64,000 nucleotides of DNA from the NCBI RefSeq assembly GCF_963676735.1, contig NZ_OY781464.1, positions 343,001-407,000 on the forward strand. The letters run 5' to 3'. The notes beneath the pieces are model-generated. The model was not told where the DNA came from and did not search any database. It saw only the letters and a program-made list of their open reading frames with translations. Source of the stretch: an uncultured Draconibacterium sp. (GTDB taxonomy: Bacteria > Bacteroidota > Bacteroidia > Bacteroidales > Prolixibacteraceae). Both the position numbers and the translations under genes were made by a program. Shown one piece after another: positions 34,881 through 43,687 of the stretch (position 1 is its first letter; each line of letters starts with the position of its first letter).

Positions 34881-35978
34881 ATGAAACGAATTTTACAATT
34901 ATTGGCCGTATTTTCATTGGTTGTTGCTTTTCATTCAGCAATGGCTCAGGGAAGTGCAAAAATTGTGTTTGAAGAACAAACCCACGACTTTGGAAATTTC
35001 AAAGAATCAGATGGTGTTCAAACCACATCTTTTTCGTTTACCAACAATGGAGAGGCTCCATTGGTACTCTCGAATGTACGTGCATCATGCGGTTGTACCA
35101 CTCCGAAATGGACCCGCGAGCCAGTTGCTCCCGGACAAAAAGGAAGTATTGATGTAAGTTATAATCCTAAAAACCGCCCGGGCTCGTTTAACAAATCGGT
35201 AACGGTTAGCTCAAACGCCGAAAACCGCACTGTTGTTTTACGCATCACCGGGAAAGTTGAACCACGCGAAAAGACCCTGGCAGAAAAGTATCCGCGAAAA
35301 ATTGGTGCTTTACGGGTAAAATCAAACTACCTCTCGTTTGCCAAAATAAAAATGGGCGAAGTGGTGACAAAAGAGCTGGAGCTGGTTAATGATACTGACA
35401 AACCTGTTGAAGTGGGTTTCCGAACAGTGCCAAAACACCTTCAGGCTAAAGTTGAACCAGAAACTATTCCTGCAAACGGCACAGGTAAACTTATTGTAAC
35501 TTACGATTCTGATGCCGCCAATACTTTTGGTTTTGCCTCGCACCGTATATACCTGTCGCTTGATGGTAGCAACGATTACAAAAGCTCGGTAGGTGTTAGT
35601 GCAACAATTGAAGAGGATTTCTCTCACTTAACTCCTGAAGAGCTGGCAAATGCGCCGGTTGCTAATTTTAATGAAAAATCGGTTGATTTTGGAGAAATGA
35701 AACAAGGCGATAAAAAAGATCATACTTTTACCTTAACCAACGATGGTAAAACAGATTTAATTATCCGAAGAGTGCGTTCTTCTTGCGGATGCACTGCCGT
35801 GGCACCTTCGAAAAAGGTTATTGCTGCAGGCGAAACCGCACCTATAAAAGTAACTTTCGACTCGCGCGGAAAGCGTGGCCGCCAAAGCAAATCAATTACT
35901 GTTATTACCAACGACCCGAAAACACCAACTTCAACACTCCGAATTTCGAGCAATGTAGTTGTGCAAAGTGCAAGCTAA
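34881..35978 (+). CDS. Exported DUF1573 double-domain protein
   Basis: 365 residues from ATG 34881, which opens a signal peptide MKRILQLLAVFSLVVAFHSAMA; an upstream in-frame ATG at 34833 would mask it. Two DUF1573 modules (about 23-125 and 258-360) each carry the hallmark SCGCT after a THDFG or VDFGEMKQGD start. They flank a middle Ig-like section (about 140-240). DUF1573 domains are ASPM/SPD-2/Hydin-like beta-sandwiches and their role in Bacteroidota is unknown. A TACATTTG box at 34710-34717 may be the promoter. A terminator follows. Confidence 0.88.
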   Translation: MKRILQLLAVFSLVVAFHSAMAQGSAKIVFEEQTHDFGNFKESDGVQTTSFSFTNNGEAPLVLSNVRASCGCTTPKWTREPVAPGQKGSIDVSYNPKNRPGSFNKSVTVSSNAENRTVVLRITGKVEPREKTLAEKYPRKIGALRVKSNYLSFAKIKMGEVVTKELELVNDTDKPVEVGFRTVPKHLQAKVEPETIPANGTGKLIVTYDSDAANTFGFASHRIYLSLDGSNDYKSSVGVSATIEEDFSHLTPEELANAPVANFNEKSVDFGEMKQGDKKDHTFTLTNDGKTDLIIRRVRSSCGCTAVAPSKKVIAAGETAPIKVTFDSRGKRGRQSKSITVITNDPKTPTSTLRISSNVVVQSAS

Positions 35979-36000
35979 GTTTATTTAAAGTCAATAATAC

Positions 36001-36040
36001 AAGAGGTGTTGCAGGTTTAACTTGCAGCACCTTCTTTTTT
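36001..36040 (+). terminator. Intrinsic terminator of DUF1573 gene
   Basis: Stem of about 11 pairs AGAGGTGTTGCA/TGCAGCACCTT (one wobble) with a T-rich tail, 22 bases past the stop codon. The meaB -33 region overlaps its right arm. Confidence 0.7.
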
Positions 36041-36052
36041 GCTGTACTTTTG
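36022..36052 (+). promoter_or_regulatory. Promoter of meaB
   Basis: TTG (36022-36024), 20 bases, TACTTTTG (36045-36052). It is 19 bases before the meaB ATG, giving a short leader, and overlaps the upstream terminator. Confidence 0.45.
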
Positions 36053-36071
36053 AGCGATAAAATTTATCCTA

Positions 36072-37184
36072 ATGTCAGAAACAGATAAGCACCATATCGA
36101 AAATGATCCTCAGTTTAAAGGTCTGAATGTAAACTCCGGAGTTGAGCAACCCGAAACGGTAAACAACGACTCGGTAAAGCGCTTTTTACAGAAAAAACGA
36201 AAACTGCTTCCGGTTGAAGAATATGTAAATGGTATTTTAAAAGGCGACATTACGCTGCTAAGTAAAGCGGTTACGCTGGTTGAGAGCTCAAAAGCCGAAC
36301 ATCAGCAACTGGCGCAGCAGATTATAAAAGCCTGTCTTCCGCACAGTGGAAATTCGGTGCGGGTAGGAATTACAGGGGTGCCTGGAGTAGGTAAGAGTAC
36401 ATTTATTGAAGCACTTGGAAAGCTGCTTACCAGCCGCGGCGAAAAATTAGCCGTATTGGCTATCGATCCGAGTAGCGAACGAACAAAGGGAAGTATTTTG
36501 GGTGATAAAACCCGAATGGAAGAGTTGGCCAGCGATAAACTGGCCTACATCCGTCCAAGTCCGTCGGCAGGGTCGCTTGGAGGAGTAGCACGAAAAACGC
36601 GCGAAACCATAATCTTGTGTGAAGCAGCTGGGTATACCAATATATTTATTGAAACGGTGGGAGTTGGACAAAGCGAAACAGCAGTGCACTCCATGACCGA
36701 TTTTTTCCTTTTATTAATGCTTGCAGGCGCCGGCGACGAGCTTCAGGGGATAAAACGCGGCATAATGGAAATGGCCGACCTTATTGCCATTAATAAAGCC
36801 GATGGTAACAATGTGGAAAAAGCAGAAATGGCAAAAGTGCAGTATAAAAATGCCATTCACCTGTTTCCCAAAAAAGATTCGGACTGGGAGCCTAATGTGC
36901 TAAGCTGTTCAGCCTACAATAAAGTGGGAATTGAGGATATTTGGGGGCAGATTGAAAACTATAAAAAGCTCACAAAGGGCAACGATTACTTTGTCAGGAA
37001 AAGAAATGAACAAGCTACCTACTGGATGCACGAAACCATTCAGGAACAATTAAAACGGAATTTCTACGACCATCCTGAAATTAAAGCCCAGTTACAGGTG
37101 CTGGAAAATTATGTGCTTGCCGACAAAATGAGCTCCTTTGTTGCTGCCGGAGAATTACTTGACAGGTATTCGAAATTAAAATAG
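36072..37184 (+). CDS. meaB: Methylmalonyl-CoA mutase-associated GTPase MeaB
   Basis: G3E-type GTPase that loads and protects the cobalamin cofactor of methylmalonyl-CoA mutase. The 370 residues have an N-terminal helical region, Walker A GVPGVGKST (102-110), AIDPSSERTKGSILGDKTRM, IETVGVGQSE (switch II) and base-specifying NKADG. The mutase subunits are not in this window. Their partner implies a B12-dependent propionate or methylmalonyl route elsewhere in the genome. Annotated as MeaB/ArgK in most genomes. Confidence 0.94.
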   Translation: MSETDKHHIENDPQFKGLNVNSGVEQPETVNNDSVKRFLQKKRKLLPVEEYVNGILKGDITLLSKAVTLVESSKAEHQQLAQQIIKACLPHSGNSVRVGITGVPGVGKSTFIEALGKLLTSRGEKLAVLAIDPSSERTKGSILGDKTRMEELASDKLAYIRPSPSAGSLGGVARKTRETIILCEAAGYTNIFIETVGVGQSETAVHSMTDFFLLLMLAGAGDELQGIKRGIMEMADLIAINKADGNNVEKAEMAKVQYKNAIHLFPKKDSDWEPNVLSCSAYNKVGIEDIWGQIENYKKLTKGNDYFVRKRNEQATYWMHETIQEQLKRNFYDHPEIKAQLQVLENYVLADKMSSFVAAGELLDRYSKLK

Positions 37185-37378
37185 GCCAACACATTTAAAC
37201 CCGATGTTTTGGTTGTTCAGGGTTTTGTCGAACTAAAGCCTGTTAAAAACAATCGTCTTCCTTCGGTAAAGAAGCATTACGTTTCAATTAAAAAGTGGCA
37301 ATTGGCCGATAGTTGAATTTCACGGGTAATCCGGCGAACTTTCCTGTTTTACATCTTTTAAAACCTTTTGAAAAGAAG

Positions 37379-37386
37379 TAAATTTG
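37379..37386 (+). promoter_or_regulatory. Possible -7 box for lpdA
   Basis: TAAATTTG matches TAnnTTTG, 65 bases before the lpdA ATG. No -33 TTTG at the expected distance. Confidence 0.3.
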
Positions 37387-37451
37387 TAAGAACCTTTCTG
37401 ATTGTGAGGTGTTACTTACATAAATCAAATATCAATAAATTTTAAAATATA

Positions 37452-38843
37452 ATGAATTACGATGTTATAGTTATAGGTAGCGGCCCCGGTGGATATGTTA
37501 CAGCAATTCGCGCTGCACAACTGGGGTTTAAAGTTGCTGTTGTTGAAAAGGAAAATCTTGGAGGAATTTGTTTGAACTGGGGGTGTATTCCCACCAAGTC
37601 GTTACTAAAAAGTGCACAGGCTTTTGAATATGCCGCACATGCTGCTGATTATGGAGTAACTATTGAAGGAGAAGTAAAACCTGATTTTGAAGCAATGGTG
37701 AAGCGAAGCAGAAATGTAGCTGATGGCATGAGCAAGGGGATTCAGTTTTTATTCAAGAAAAATAAAGTAGAATCGATATTTGGCTGGGGAAAACTTACAG
37801 CTAATAATACGGTTGAGGTTACCGCCGAAGATGGAAAAAAGACTTCGTATACGGCAAAACATATTATTCTGGCTACCGGAGCACGTTCGCGCGAGCTGCC
37901 TAATTTGCCACAAGATGGTGAAAAAATTATTGGCTACCGAAAAGCATTAACCCTTGAAAAACAACCTAAAAGTATGGTGGTTGTTGGATCTGGAGCTATT
38001 GGCAGCGAATTTGCCTACTTTTACCATACCATTGGCACAGCAGTTACGCTTGTTGAGTTTATGCCAACCCTGGTGCCAAACGAAGATGCTGACGTGGCAA
38101 AACAACTGGAGCGCAACTTCAAAAAATCAAAAATGAAAGTGATGACCAGTTCGTCGGTTGAAAGTGTTGATACATCGGGCGAAATATGTAAAGTTACAAT
38201 CAAAACAAAAAAAGGAGAAGAGGTTGTTGAAGCAGATGTTGTACTGTCGGCTGTTGGAATTTCTCCAAATACTGATGGGATTGGTTTGGAAGAACTTGGT
38301 GTAACCACAGAGAATGGCCGCGTAAAAGTTGATGAATATTACAAAACAAATGTTGAGGGGGTTTATGCCATTGGCGATATTGTTGACGGTCCGGCGCTGG
38401 CTCACGTAGCTTCGGCTGAGGGTATAACTTGTATTGAAAAAATTGCAGGTTTAAATCCGGAGCCGGTTGACTATGGAAATATTCCGGGATGCACCTATAC
38501 AAACCCTGAAGTATCATCGGTTGGTTTAACAGAAGCTAAAGCAAAAGAAGCAGGCTACGAAATTAAAGTGGGTAAGTTCCCTTATTCGGCCAGCGGAAAA
38601 GCAAGTGCAGCAGGCCAGAAAGACGGTTTTGTTAAATTGGTTTTTGATGCTAAATACGGAGAATTGCTTGGTGCACATATGATTGGCGGAAATGTGACCG
38701 AAATGATTGCTGAACTGGTAGTAGCTAAAAAACTGGAAATTACCGGACACGAGCTGCTGAAAACCATTCATCCGCACCCAACTATGAGTGAGGCAGTAAT
38801 GGAAGCTGCTGCTGCCGCCTATGATGAGGTAATTCATATATAA
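37452..38843 (+). CDS. lpdA: Dihydrolipoyl dehydrogenase
   Basis: FAD-dependent E3 enzyme that reoxidises dihydrolipoamide of 2-oxo-acid dehydrogenases or the glycine cleavage system. The 463 residues carry FAD motif VIGSGPGGYVTAIRAAQLG, the redox disulfide GGICLNWGC (Cys40, Cys45), NAD motif VVGSGAIGSEFAYFY, FAD motif YAIGDIV and the catalytic HPHPTMSE at the C terminus. All key residues are intact. No E1 or E2 genes adjoin it, so which complex it serves is open. A terminator follows. Confidence 0.96.
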   Translation: MNYDVIVIGSGPGGYVTAIRAAQLGFKVAVVEKENLGGICLNWGCIPTKSLLKSAQAFEYAAHAADYGVTIEGEVKPDFEAMVKRSRNVADGMSKGIQFLFKKNKVESIFGWGKLTANNTVEVTAEDGKKTSYTAKHIILATGARSRELPNLPQDGEKIIGYRKALTLEKQPKSMVVVGSGAIGSEFAYFYHTIGTAVTLVEFMPTLVPNEDADVAKQLERNFKKSKMKVMTSSSVESVDTSGEICKVTIKTKKGEEVVEADVVLSAVGISPNTDGIGLEELGVTTENGRVKVDEYYKTNVEGVYAIGDIVDGPALAHVASAEGITCIEKIAGLNPEPVDYGNIPGCTYTNPEVSSVGLTEAKAKEAGYEIKVGKFPYSASGKASAAGQKDGFVKLVFDAKYGELLGAHMIGGNVTEMIAELVVAKKLEITGHELLKTIHPHPTMSEAVMEAAAAAYDEVIHI

Positions 38844-38870
38844 ATAATAATTAAGTAATATAAAGTAAAG

Positions 38871-38899
38871 AACCCGAGGTGTTTAGCTTCGGGTTTTTT
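38871..38899 (+). terminator. Intrinsic terminator of lpdA
   Basis: Stem AACCCGA/TCGGGTT around a short loop, followed by six T, 28 bases after the lpdA stop codon. Confidence 0.75.
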
Positions 38900-38972
38900 G
38901 TGCGCCAAAAACCGAACAAACGACATTAATGTTCGAAAAGTTTATAAAAAGCTGAAAATCAATTAGAAAGTT

Positions 38973-39001
38973 TTTGTATTTAAGAATAAATTTTAATTTT
39001 G
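38973..39001 (+). promoter_or_regulatory. Promoter of FadL-family porin gene
   Basis: TTTG (38973-38976), 17 bases, TAATTTTG (38994-39001). Both boxes match the consensus exactly, about 90 bases before the ATG. Confidence 0.55.
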
Positions 39002-39092
39002 CCTGTCAGACATCAACTACAGAGACCGTATTATTTCTCAGAATTACTATTGTTAAATGAGGGAGATATTCTTTAATAAAAATTCGAAATAA

Positions 39093-40751
39093 ATGAAAAA
39101 ACTAACATTGGTAGTAGCATTTACCATGCTGCTTCAAATTGTATTTGCTGGTGGTTTACTAACCAACTACAACCAAAGTGCACAATACATCCGAATGATG
39201 TCGCGAAATGCGTCATTAGATATTGATGCGGTATTTTACAATCCGGCGGGCTTGGTAAAAATGGAAGATGGCTGGCATTTTGCCTTTTACAGTCAAACTA
39301 TTTTTCAAACCCGCGATATTGATACACAGTTTCCAACTTTGAATACAAGTCACTACGAAGGTGAAACAACAATACCTATTTTTCCTGATTTGTATGCAGC
39401 CTATAAAAAAGACAAGTGGGCATTTTCATTAGGAATAGGGCCAATAGGTGGTGGCGGAACAGCAGAGTTTCCGGGAGGAATTCCAACACTGGAGATTCCT
39501 TTTTCAATGTTACCGGTTGCTTTGTCTGACCTTGCTTTAATTGATCCCGCTTTGGCTGTAACCAGTTACGACCTGGAAATGGCATTGGAGGCTTCATCAA
39601 CATTTTGGGGTATTCAACTGGGTGCATCTTATGCACTAAACGATAAATTTTCGGTTTATGGGGGTATGCGCTTAATGCCATCAGTAAATACGTACGATGG
39701 GGCTATTCGCAATATTCAGATTAACGGAACACCTGCTGTGGCTTGGTTAAATGGAAGTGCTGGCCAGGTAAGTGGTATTGCCGATATGGCCACTGCAGGA
39801 GCAAGTCAGTATGCAGCGGCAGCGGCTACAGCAAGCGGACTTTCAAGTCAGATTTCTGCAGCTATAAATGCAGGTATGGTAAATGGTACAGACCCTTTGC
39901 AAGATCCACAGTTAATTGGGGCATTGCAGCAGTTTGGAATCGACCCCACAGGCTTTACTTACGAAATTGCTGCTGGTGCTTTTAGCCAAACCTCTTCTGC
40001 ATTAAACCAGGAAGCTGAAACCTTAACAGCAACAGCACAAACGCTTAACGGAACGGTACAAACGCTTACCGGGACAGCCGGGCAAGTGAATGACAAAGAA
40101 GTGAAAACCAAACAAAAAGGCATGGGTTATACCCCGATAATTGGTGTGAATTTTTCGCCGAACGACGACTGGAACTTCGCTTTAAAATACGAGTTTAAAA
40201 CAAAACTTGTATTGGAGAACGAAACCGAAGTTGATGATATGGGCTTGTTCCCTGATGGAGCTGAATCTTCAAACGATGTTCCTGCAATTTTTACGGCAGG
40301 TGTTGGTTATCGTGGTTTAGATTGGTTAGAAGCACAACTTTCCTATAATATGTATTTTGATAAAGATGTTGATTATGGTTACAATATCCGATATTCAACA
40401 ATGGGCGAGCAGGTGCACCGCGATATTGATGGTAACTATTGGGAGCTGGGCCTTGGATTGCAGTTTAATGTAAGCGATAATTTTGCTTTTAGTGTTGGTG
40501 GATTACGCTCGAAAAATGGTGTAACACCGCAGTACCAAAGCGACTTTAGCTTTAGTAACTCATCGTATACACTGGCTGGTGGTATTATGTGGAAAATTAC
40601 TGACAAACTTACATTTGATGCCGGTATTTCAAATACTTTTTATGAGGACGACACTGTGACATTTAATCATGCAAGCGTTGGAAGTTATGACGAAACGTTT
40701 GGCAAAACAACCTTGAGCATTGCAGCCGGTATTTCGTACAGCATATTTTAA
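39093..40751 (+). CDS. FadL/OmpP1-family outer membrane transporter with helical insert
   Basis: Hydrophobic-compound porin of the FadL family, 552 residues against about 420-450 for usual members. Signal peptide MKKLTLVVAFTMLLQIVFA is followed by the N-terminal hatch segment with VFYNPAGLV, conserved in the family. Barrel strands run on both sides of an extra segment at about 213-340. That segment is rich in Ala, Gly, Gln and Thr and includes heptad-like units LTATAQT, LNGTVQT and LTGTAGQ. The protein ends in an aromatic strand ISYSIF suited to BAM recognition. The insert probably projects as helices on one face of the membrane. Cargo unknown. Confidence 0.88.
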   Translation: MKKLTLVVAFTMLLQIVFAGGLLTNYNQSAQYIRMMSRNASLDIDAVFYNPAGLVKMEDGWHFAFYSQTIFQTRDIDTQFPTLNTSHYEGETTIPIFPDLYAAYKKDKWAFSLGIGPIGGGGTAEFPGGIPTLEIPFSMLPVALSDLALIDPALAVTSYDLEMALEASSTFWGIQLGASYALNDKFSVYGGMRLMPSVNTYDGAIRNIQINGTPAVAWLNGSAGQVSGIADMATAGASQYAAAAATASGLSSQISAAINAGMVNGTDPLQDPQLIGALQQFGIDPTGFTYEIAAGAFSQTSSALNQEAETLTATAQTLNGTVQTLTGTAGQVNDKEVKTKQKGMGYTPIIGVNFSPNDDWNFALKYEFKTKLVLENETEVDDMGLFPDGAESSNDVPAIFTAGVGYRGLDWLEAQLSYNMYFDKDVDYGYNIRYSTMGEQVHRDIDGNYWELGLGLQFNVSDNFAFSVGGLRSKNGVTPQYQSDFSFSNSSYTLAGGIMWKITDKLTFDAGISNTFYEDDTVTFNHASVGSYDETFGKTTLSIAAGISYSIF

Positions 40752-40771
40752 ACCAATAACAATATAACGCA

Positions 40772-40807
40772 AAAGCGGAGGACATTTATTGTTCTCCGCT
40801 TTTTTTA
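40772..40807. terminator. Bidirectional intrinsic terminator
   Basis: Perfect 9-base stem AAAGCGGAG/CTCCGCTTT with a 13-base loop and seven T on the plus strand. It lies between the porin gene and a convergent lipoprotein gene. Confidence 0.8.
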
Positions 40808-40823
40808 TTTCTTAACGTTTGGT

Positions 40824-41360
40824 TTAAATCGCTTTGGCTTCAATATGGCAATCAAAGTCCATGTTTACAACAAAGTCTACCGGTGCAGCATTCGTGGTTC
40901 CTGAAACGGTAATTGTAATTTCTTTAGTTGAATTAAGAATTGAGGCCGCCTGAATAAGTTTAGCGTTATCAACTGATGGTTTAAAGGTGTTGTTCTCTCT
41001 TGAAATATCTGTTAGCGAAACCAGTATGCCCACATTGTCAACAGAAACATCAAGCGTTTTAACCAGTTCTCCTTCTCCCAAATTGCCAATAACTAACTCC
41101 AGTTCATTGATGTCAATCGATTTCAGTTTGTTCAAATAATCTGCGATCTCGCTAATGTCGCTGAGTTTTGTAGTTTGTGTTTCAGAAAAAGCGAAATCGG
41201 CAGTGGCTGATTTTTGAAGACTGGCAGTGGTTTCAACAACGGCTACCGGAATGTTCATCGACAGGGTTGTGTCAAACTCAATGGTATTGGCATCTTCAAT
41301 TTTGTCGCACGAAAATAACGACAGTGCAAAAACTAAGAATACAAAATAAATGTTTTTCAT
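40824..41360 (-). CDS. Hypothetical lipoprotein
   Basis: 178 residues from ATG 41360, chosen because it opens the lipoprotein signal MKNIYFVFLVFALSLFSC. The mature part is predicted beta-rich (TLSMNIPVAVVETT, ELELVIGNLGEGELVKTLDVS, EITITVSGTTNAAPVDFVVNM). It has hydrophobic/polar alternation like LEA-type or Ig-like sandwich domains. I recognise no specific family. It is the last of three minus-strand lipoprotein genes. Each is separated by 100 bases or less and a terminator splits it from the next. Confidence 0.7.
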   Translation of the reverse strand: MKNIYFVFLVFALSLFSCDKIEDANTIEFDTTLSMNIPVAVVETTASLQKSATADFAFSETQTTKLSDISEIADYLNKLKSIDINELELVIGNLGEGELVKTLDVSVDNVGILVSLTDISRENNTFKPSVDNAKLIQAASILNSTKEITITVSGTTNAAPVDFVVNMDFDCHIEAKAI

Positions 41361-41423
41361 GTGATTTGTGATTAATGTTAAAGCGGCAATATAAGGCATT
41401 ATTGTACCTGTGTCAATAGCTAA

Positions 41424-41457
41424 ATAAAAAAAGGGTTGATTTTTATCAACCCCTTTT
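41424..41457 (-). terminator. Intrinsic terminator of 41.5 kb lipoprotein gene
   Basis: On the minus strand AAAAGGGGTTGA, 6-base loop, TCAACCC and seven T. It sits 32 bases past the stop at 41489. Confidence 0.8.
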
Positions 41458-41488
41458 GGAAGAACTAACTGTGAAATTACTGGAATAC

Positions 41489-42142
41489 CTACTCCAGTTC
41501 AAAAATTTTATTGTAAACTTCGTCGTTAATAAGCTTGGCTGTAAGTACAAACTGTTTGGTTCCGGTTGCTTTTAAATTCGTCAAGTCGTAGCGAAATTCT
41601 TTTGTAAACCAGGCCTCGCAAAGATCGCCATTGGCATTATGCCTTATTTCGAATGTTGGAACGGTGGAGCTACTTGCTGTCCATGGGTGCATACGGGCCA
41701 AATCAATTGTGTGTTCCTGGCAGCCACCGCTGTATGAAAGTTTAAAGTATAAACAATTACCATCTACATAAGCTTCATGAATATGAACAGGGTCGCGGGC
41801 CAAACTGTCGTAATTCTCAAAATATAAATCAATGTATGGCGAACACGATAATTCTTCAACGTAAGTTACTTCGCAGGGAACTCCCTGGCTGCATCCAACC
41901 ATTACGTTGGTTAATTCGGTGTATGTAATAAGTACGCGTTGCCCCTGTGTAAAAGTAAAATTCTCGGGGTAATAGAGCGGAAGAACTTTATTGCCGTTGT
42001 CAAGTTCAATAATAAATCCACAGTCGCCTGCCCCGGCGTAGTCAACAACAGTTCCGGTTTCGTCAAACGAAAGTATTTCATCATCCTGGCAACTGGTAAA
42101 TAGAATAAGAAATACGGATAGTATTACGACTAATCGTTTCAT
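41489..42142 (-). CDS. Hypothetical lipoprotein
   Basis: 217 residues with signal MKRLVVILSVFLILFTSC and acidic QDDE spacer. The first half (VVDYAGAGDCGFIIELDNG, GQRVLITYTELTNVMVGCSQG) resembles an OB-like or barrel-sandwich fold found in small Bacteroidota lipoproteins. The second half has YLKLSYSGGCQEHTIDL-like strands. Five conserved-looking cysteines in the mature chain could form disulfides. No enzymatic motif is visible. It lies 49 bases downstream of the serpin gene and may share its transcript. Confidence 0.72.
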   Translation of the reverse strand: MKRLVVILSVFLILFTSCQDDEILSFDETGTVVDYAGAGDCGFIIELDNGNKVLPLYYPENFTFTQGQRVLITYTELTNVMVGCSQGVPCEVTYVEELSCSPYIDLYFENYDSLARDPVHIHEAYVDGNCLYFKLSYSGGCQEHTIDLARMHPWTASSSTVPTFEIRHNANGDLCEAWFTKEFRYDLTNLKATGTKQFVLTAKLINDEVYNKIFELE

Positions 42143-42191
42143 GGCATTATAAATTGTTTTTGGTATAACGTAAATAACTTACGTTTATTTT

Positions 42192-43433
42192 CTATTCCTC
42201 TTTTTTCGGGTTTTTTACGGTTCCCAGGAATAAAATAGCACCAGTGTCTTTTTCGGTAATGGCATATAAAAAAGGCCGGTTTACGTTAAATTGCTTATTT
42301 TGTGGACCTACCGAGGTAAGTTCAATAGCTACTACTGTTACTGCTGCAGCTTCAGTACCCTTTTCATTTACTTCAATAAAAGTTTTATGCTTTACGTAGT
42401 CGATATTCAGATTGCCATTTTTGTTGATGCCGGTAAAGTCAGCTTGCCCTCTTCTAAATGCAATTCCCATCCCCATATTGCTTAATACATCATTTAGTTT
42501 TATTTCGTATTTATATTTTAGACGAGGAAGCTTTAGGTCAATATTAACAGTGTCGGTAAAGCTTTCCATCCATGTTTTCCAATTGCCAACACTTAACTCC
42601 TCAACAATATCTTCTACCGAATTTTCTGCTTGGGGAAGAAATACAAACATGTTGTAATTACCGGCACCATAGGCTAGTTTAACGGCCTCGAATAAATTGT
42701 TGGAGTAGTAAGGCAACGATTCTGTTTTTATCATGGTGGGCACATTAATTGCTGTTTCGCTGTTAAGATAAAATGGCAGATTTTTCGTGTTGTCTTCGTC
42801 AAATTCGGTTTGCCAAATGCCTTTAAAATAAATAGCATTTAGTAAAAACATAACATGTTCGGCACTAATATTTTCCAGTATTTTATCTATTTTATTGTGC
42901 GTTTTATCTGCTACCCAATTATTAATGGTTTCTAAAGCCCGGGGCGAATTAAAGTCCAGGCCTTCTACCTCAGCGTCATAATAGTTTTGGTTGGTAGAAA
43001 CAAAATCGCGTTCAACGGCAAAGCCATTTTTGTAGTAAATGGCATTGGCAATTTCTAAAATAACCTTTGGGTCGAGCGATTGCAGAGCAGCCACTAGCGA
43101 AGCATACGATTGATTAATTTCTTCGGGTGTTAAACCATAAACTTTAAGGGTTTCTTCCATCGCCGTTTTTGTTTCGCCATTTGCCCCGTTGTATGTCATG
43201 GCCAGCGCCAGGCTAACGCTGAGTGGCGACACCATAATGTTGTCGTATTTTTCTTCTTCGTCATATATTTTCTGAAAAAGTTCAAGCCCGAACTCATTTT
43301 CTGCTTCAACAAGTTGTGCCGACTTCTCGTCCAGTTCTATTTTCTTTATTGGATCGGTACCATCGTCGTTGCTGTTGCATGCACTTAAAAATAACAAGGC
43401 AAATCCAAGAACTATTGTAATGAATGGTTTCAT
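42192..43433 (-). CDS. Serpin-family protease inhibitor lipoprotein
   Basis: 413 residues from ATG 43433, which opens lipoprotein signal MKPFITIVLGFALLFLSAC; upstream frame to 43472 is rejected. Serpin landmarks are NIMVSPLSVSLALAMTYNGA, ILEIANAIYYKNG, FLLNAIYFKGIWQ and FNVNRPFLYAI. The reactive-centre loop (357-374, bases 42312-42365) reads EKGTEAAAVT then VVAIELT-S. Small residues at P15-P9 and Thr at P8 are as expected for an inhibitory serpin. Thr373-Ser374 is the predicted scissile bond by length, a bond elastase- or cathepsin-like proteases might accept. It is displayed on the envelope and divergent from an ECF sigma gene. Confidence 0.92.
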   Translation of the reverse strand: MKPFITIVLGFALLFLSACNSNDDGTDPIKKIELDEKSAQLVEAENEFGLELFQKIYDEEEKYDNIMVSPLSVSLALAMTYNGANGETKTAMEETLKVYGLTPEEINQSYASLVAALQSLDPKVILEIANAIYYKNGFAVERDFVSTNQNYYDAEVEGLDFNSPRALETINNWVADKTHNKIDKILENISAEHVMFLLNAIYFKGIWQTEFDEDNTKNLPFYLNSETAINVPTMIKTESLPYYSNNLFEAVKLAYGAGNYNMFVFLPQAENSVEDIVEELSVGNWKTWMESFTDTVNIDLKLPRLKYKYEIKLNDVLSNMGMGIAFRRGQADFTGINKNGNLNIDYVKHKTFIEVNEKGTEAAAVTVVAIELTSVGPQNKQFNVNRPFLYAITEKDTGAILFLGTVKNPKKEE

Positions 43434-43448
43434 TGTCAAACGTTTTAG

Positions 43449-43481
43449 CAAATTTACAAACCATAGATGCAAAAATGCAAG
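43449..43481 (-). promoter_or_regulatory. Possible serpin promoter
   Basis: On the minus strand CTTG (43481-43478), 21 bases, TAAATTTG (43456-43449), 15 bases before the serpin ATG. The leader would be very short. Confidence 0.35.
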
Positions 43482-43671
43482 TTAAGGTTGCGTAACGAAT
43501 GTTAAAACGTTTTTAAGAAAAACAACATGTGCAGAAAAATGAAAAAAGAAATTGTAGCAGCACGCAACCTTTTTTTTAGGCAGTACATCTAACCTGTGAT
43601 TTTAATTTGTGAGGACCTAATGTTAAAGCAGATGCCAAAAAGTAAGATTAGAGTAGAAGCATTATTATCTG

Positions 43672-43679
43672 TACTTTTG
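43672..43679 (+). promoter_or_regulatory. -7 box (TACTTTTG) of ECF sigma operon
   Basis: Exact TAnnTTTG match 9 bases before the first in-frame TTG (43688) and 21 bases before the next TTG (43700). No strong -33 box. Confidence 0.4.
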
Positions 43680-43687
43680 GGTGAACT

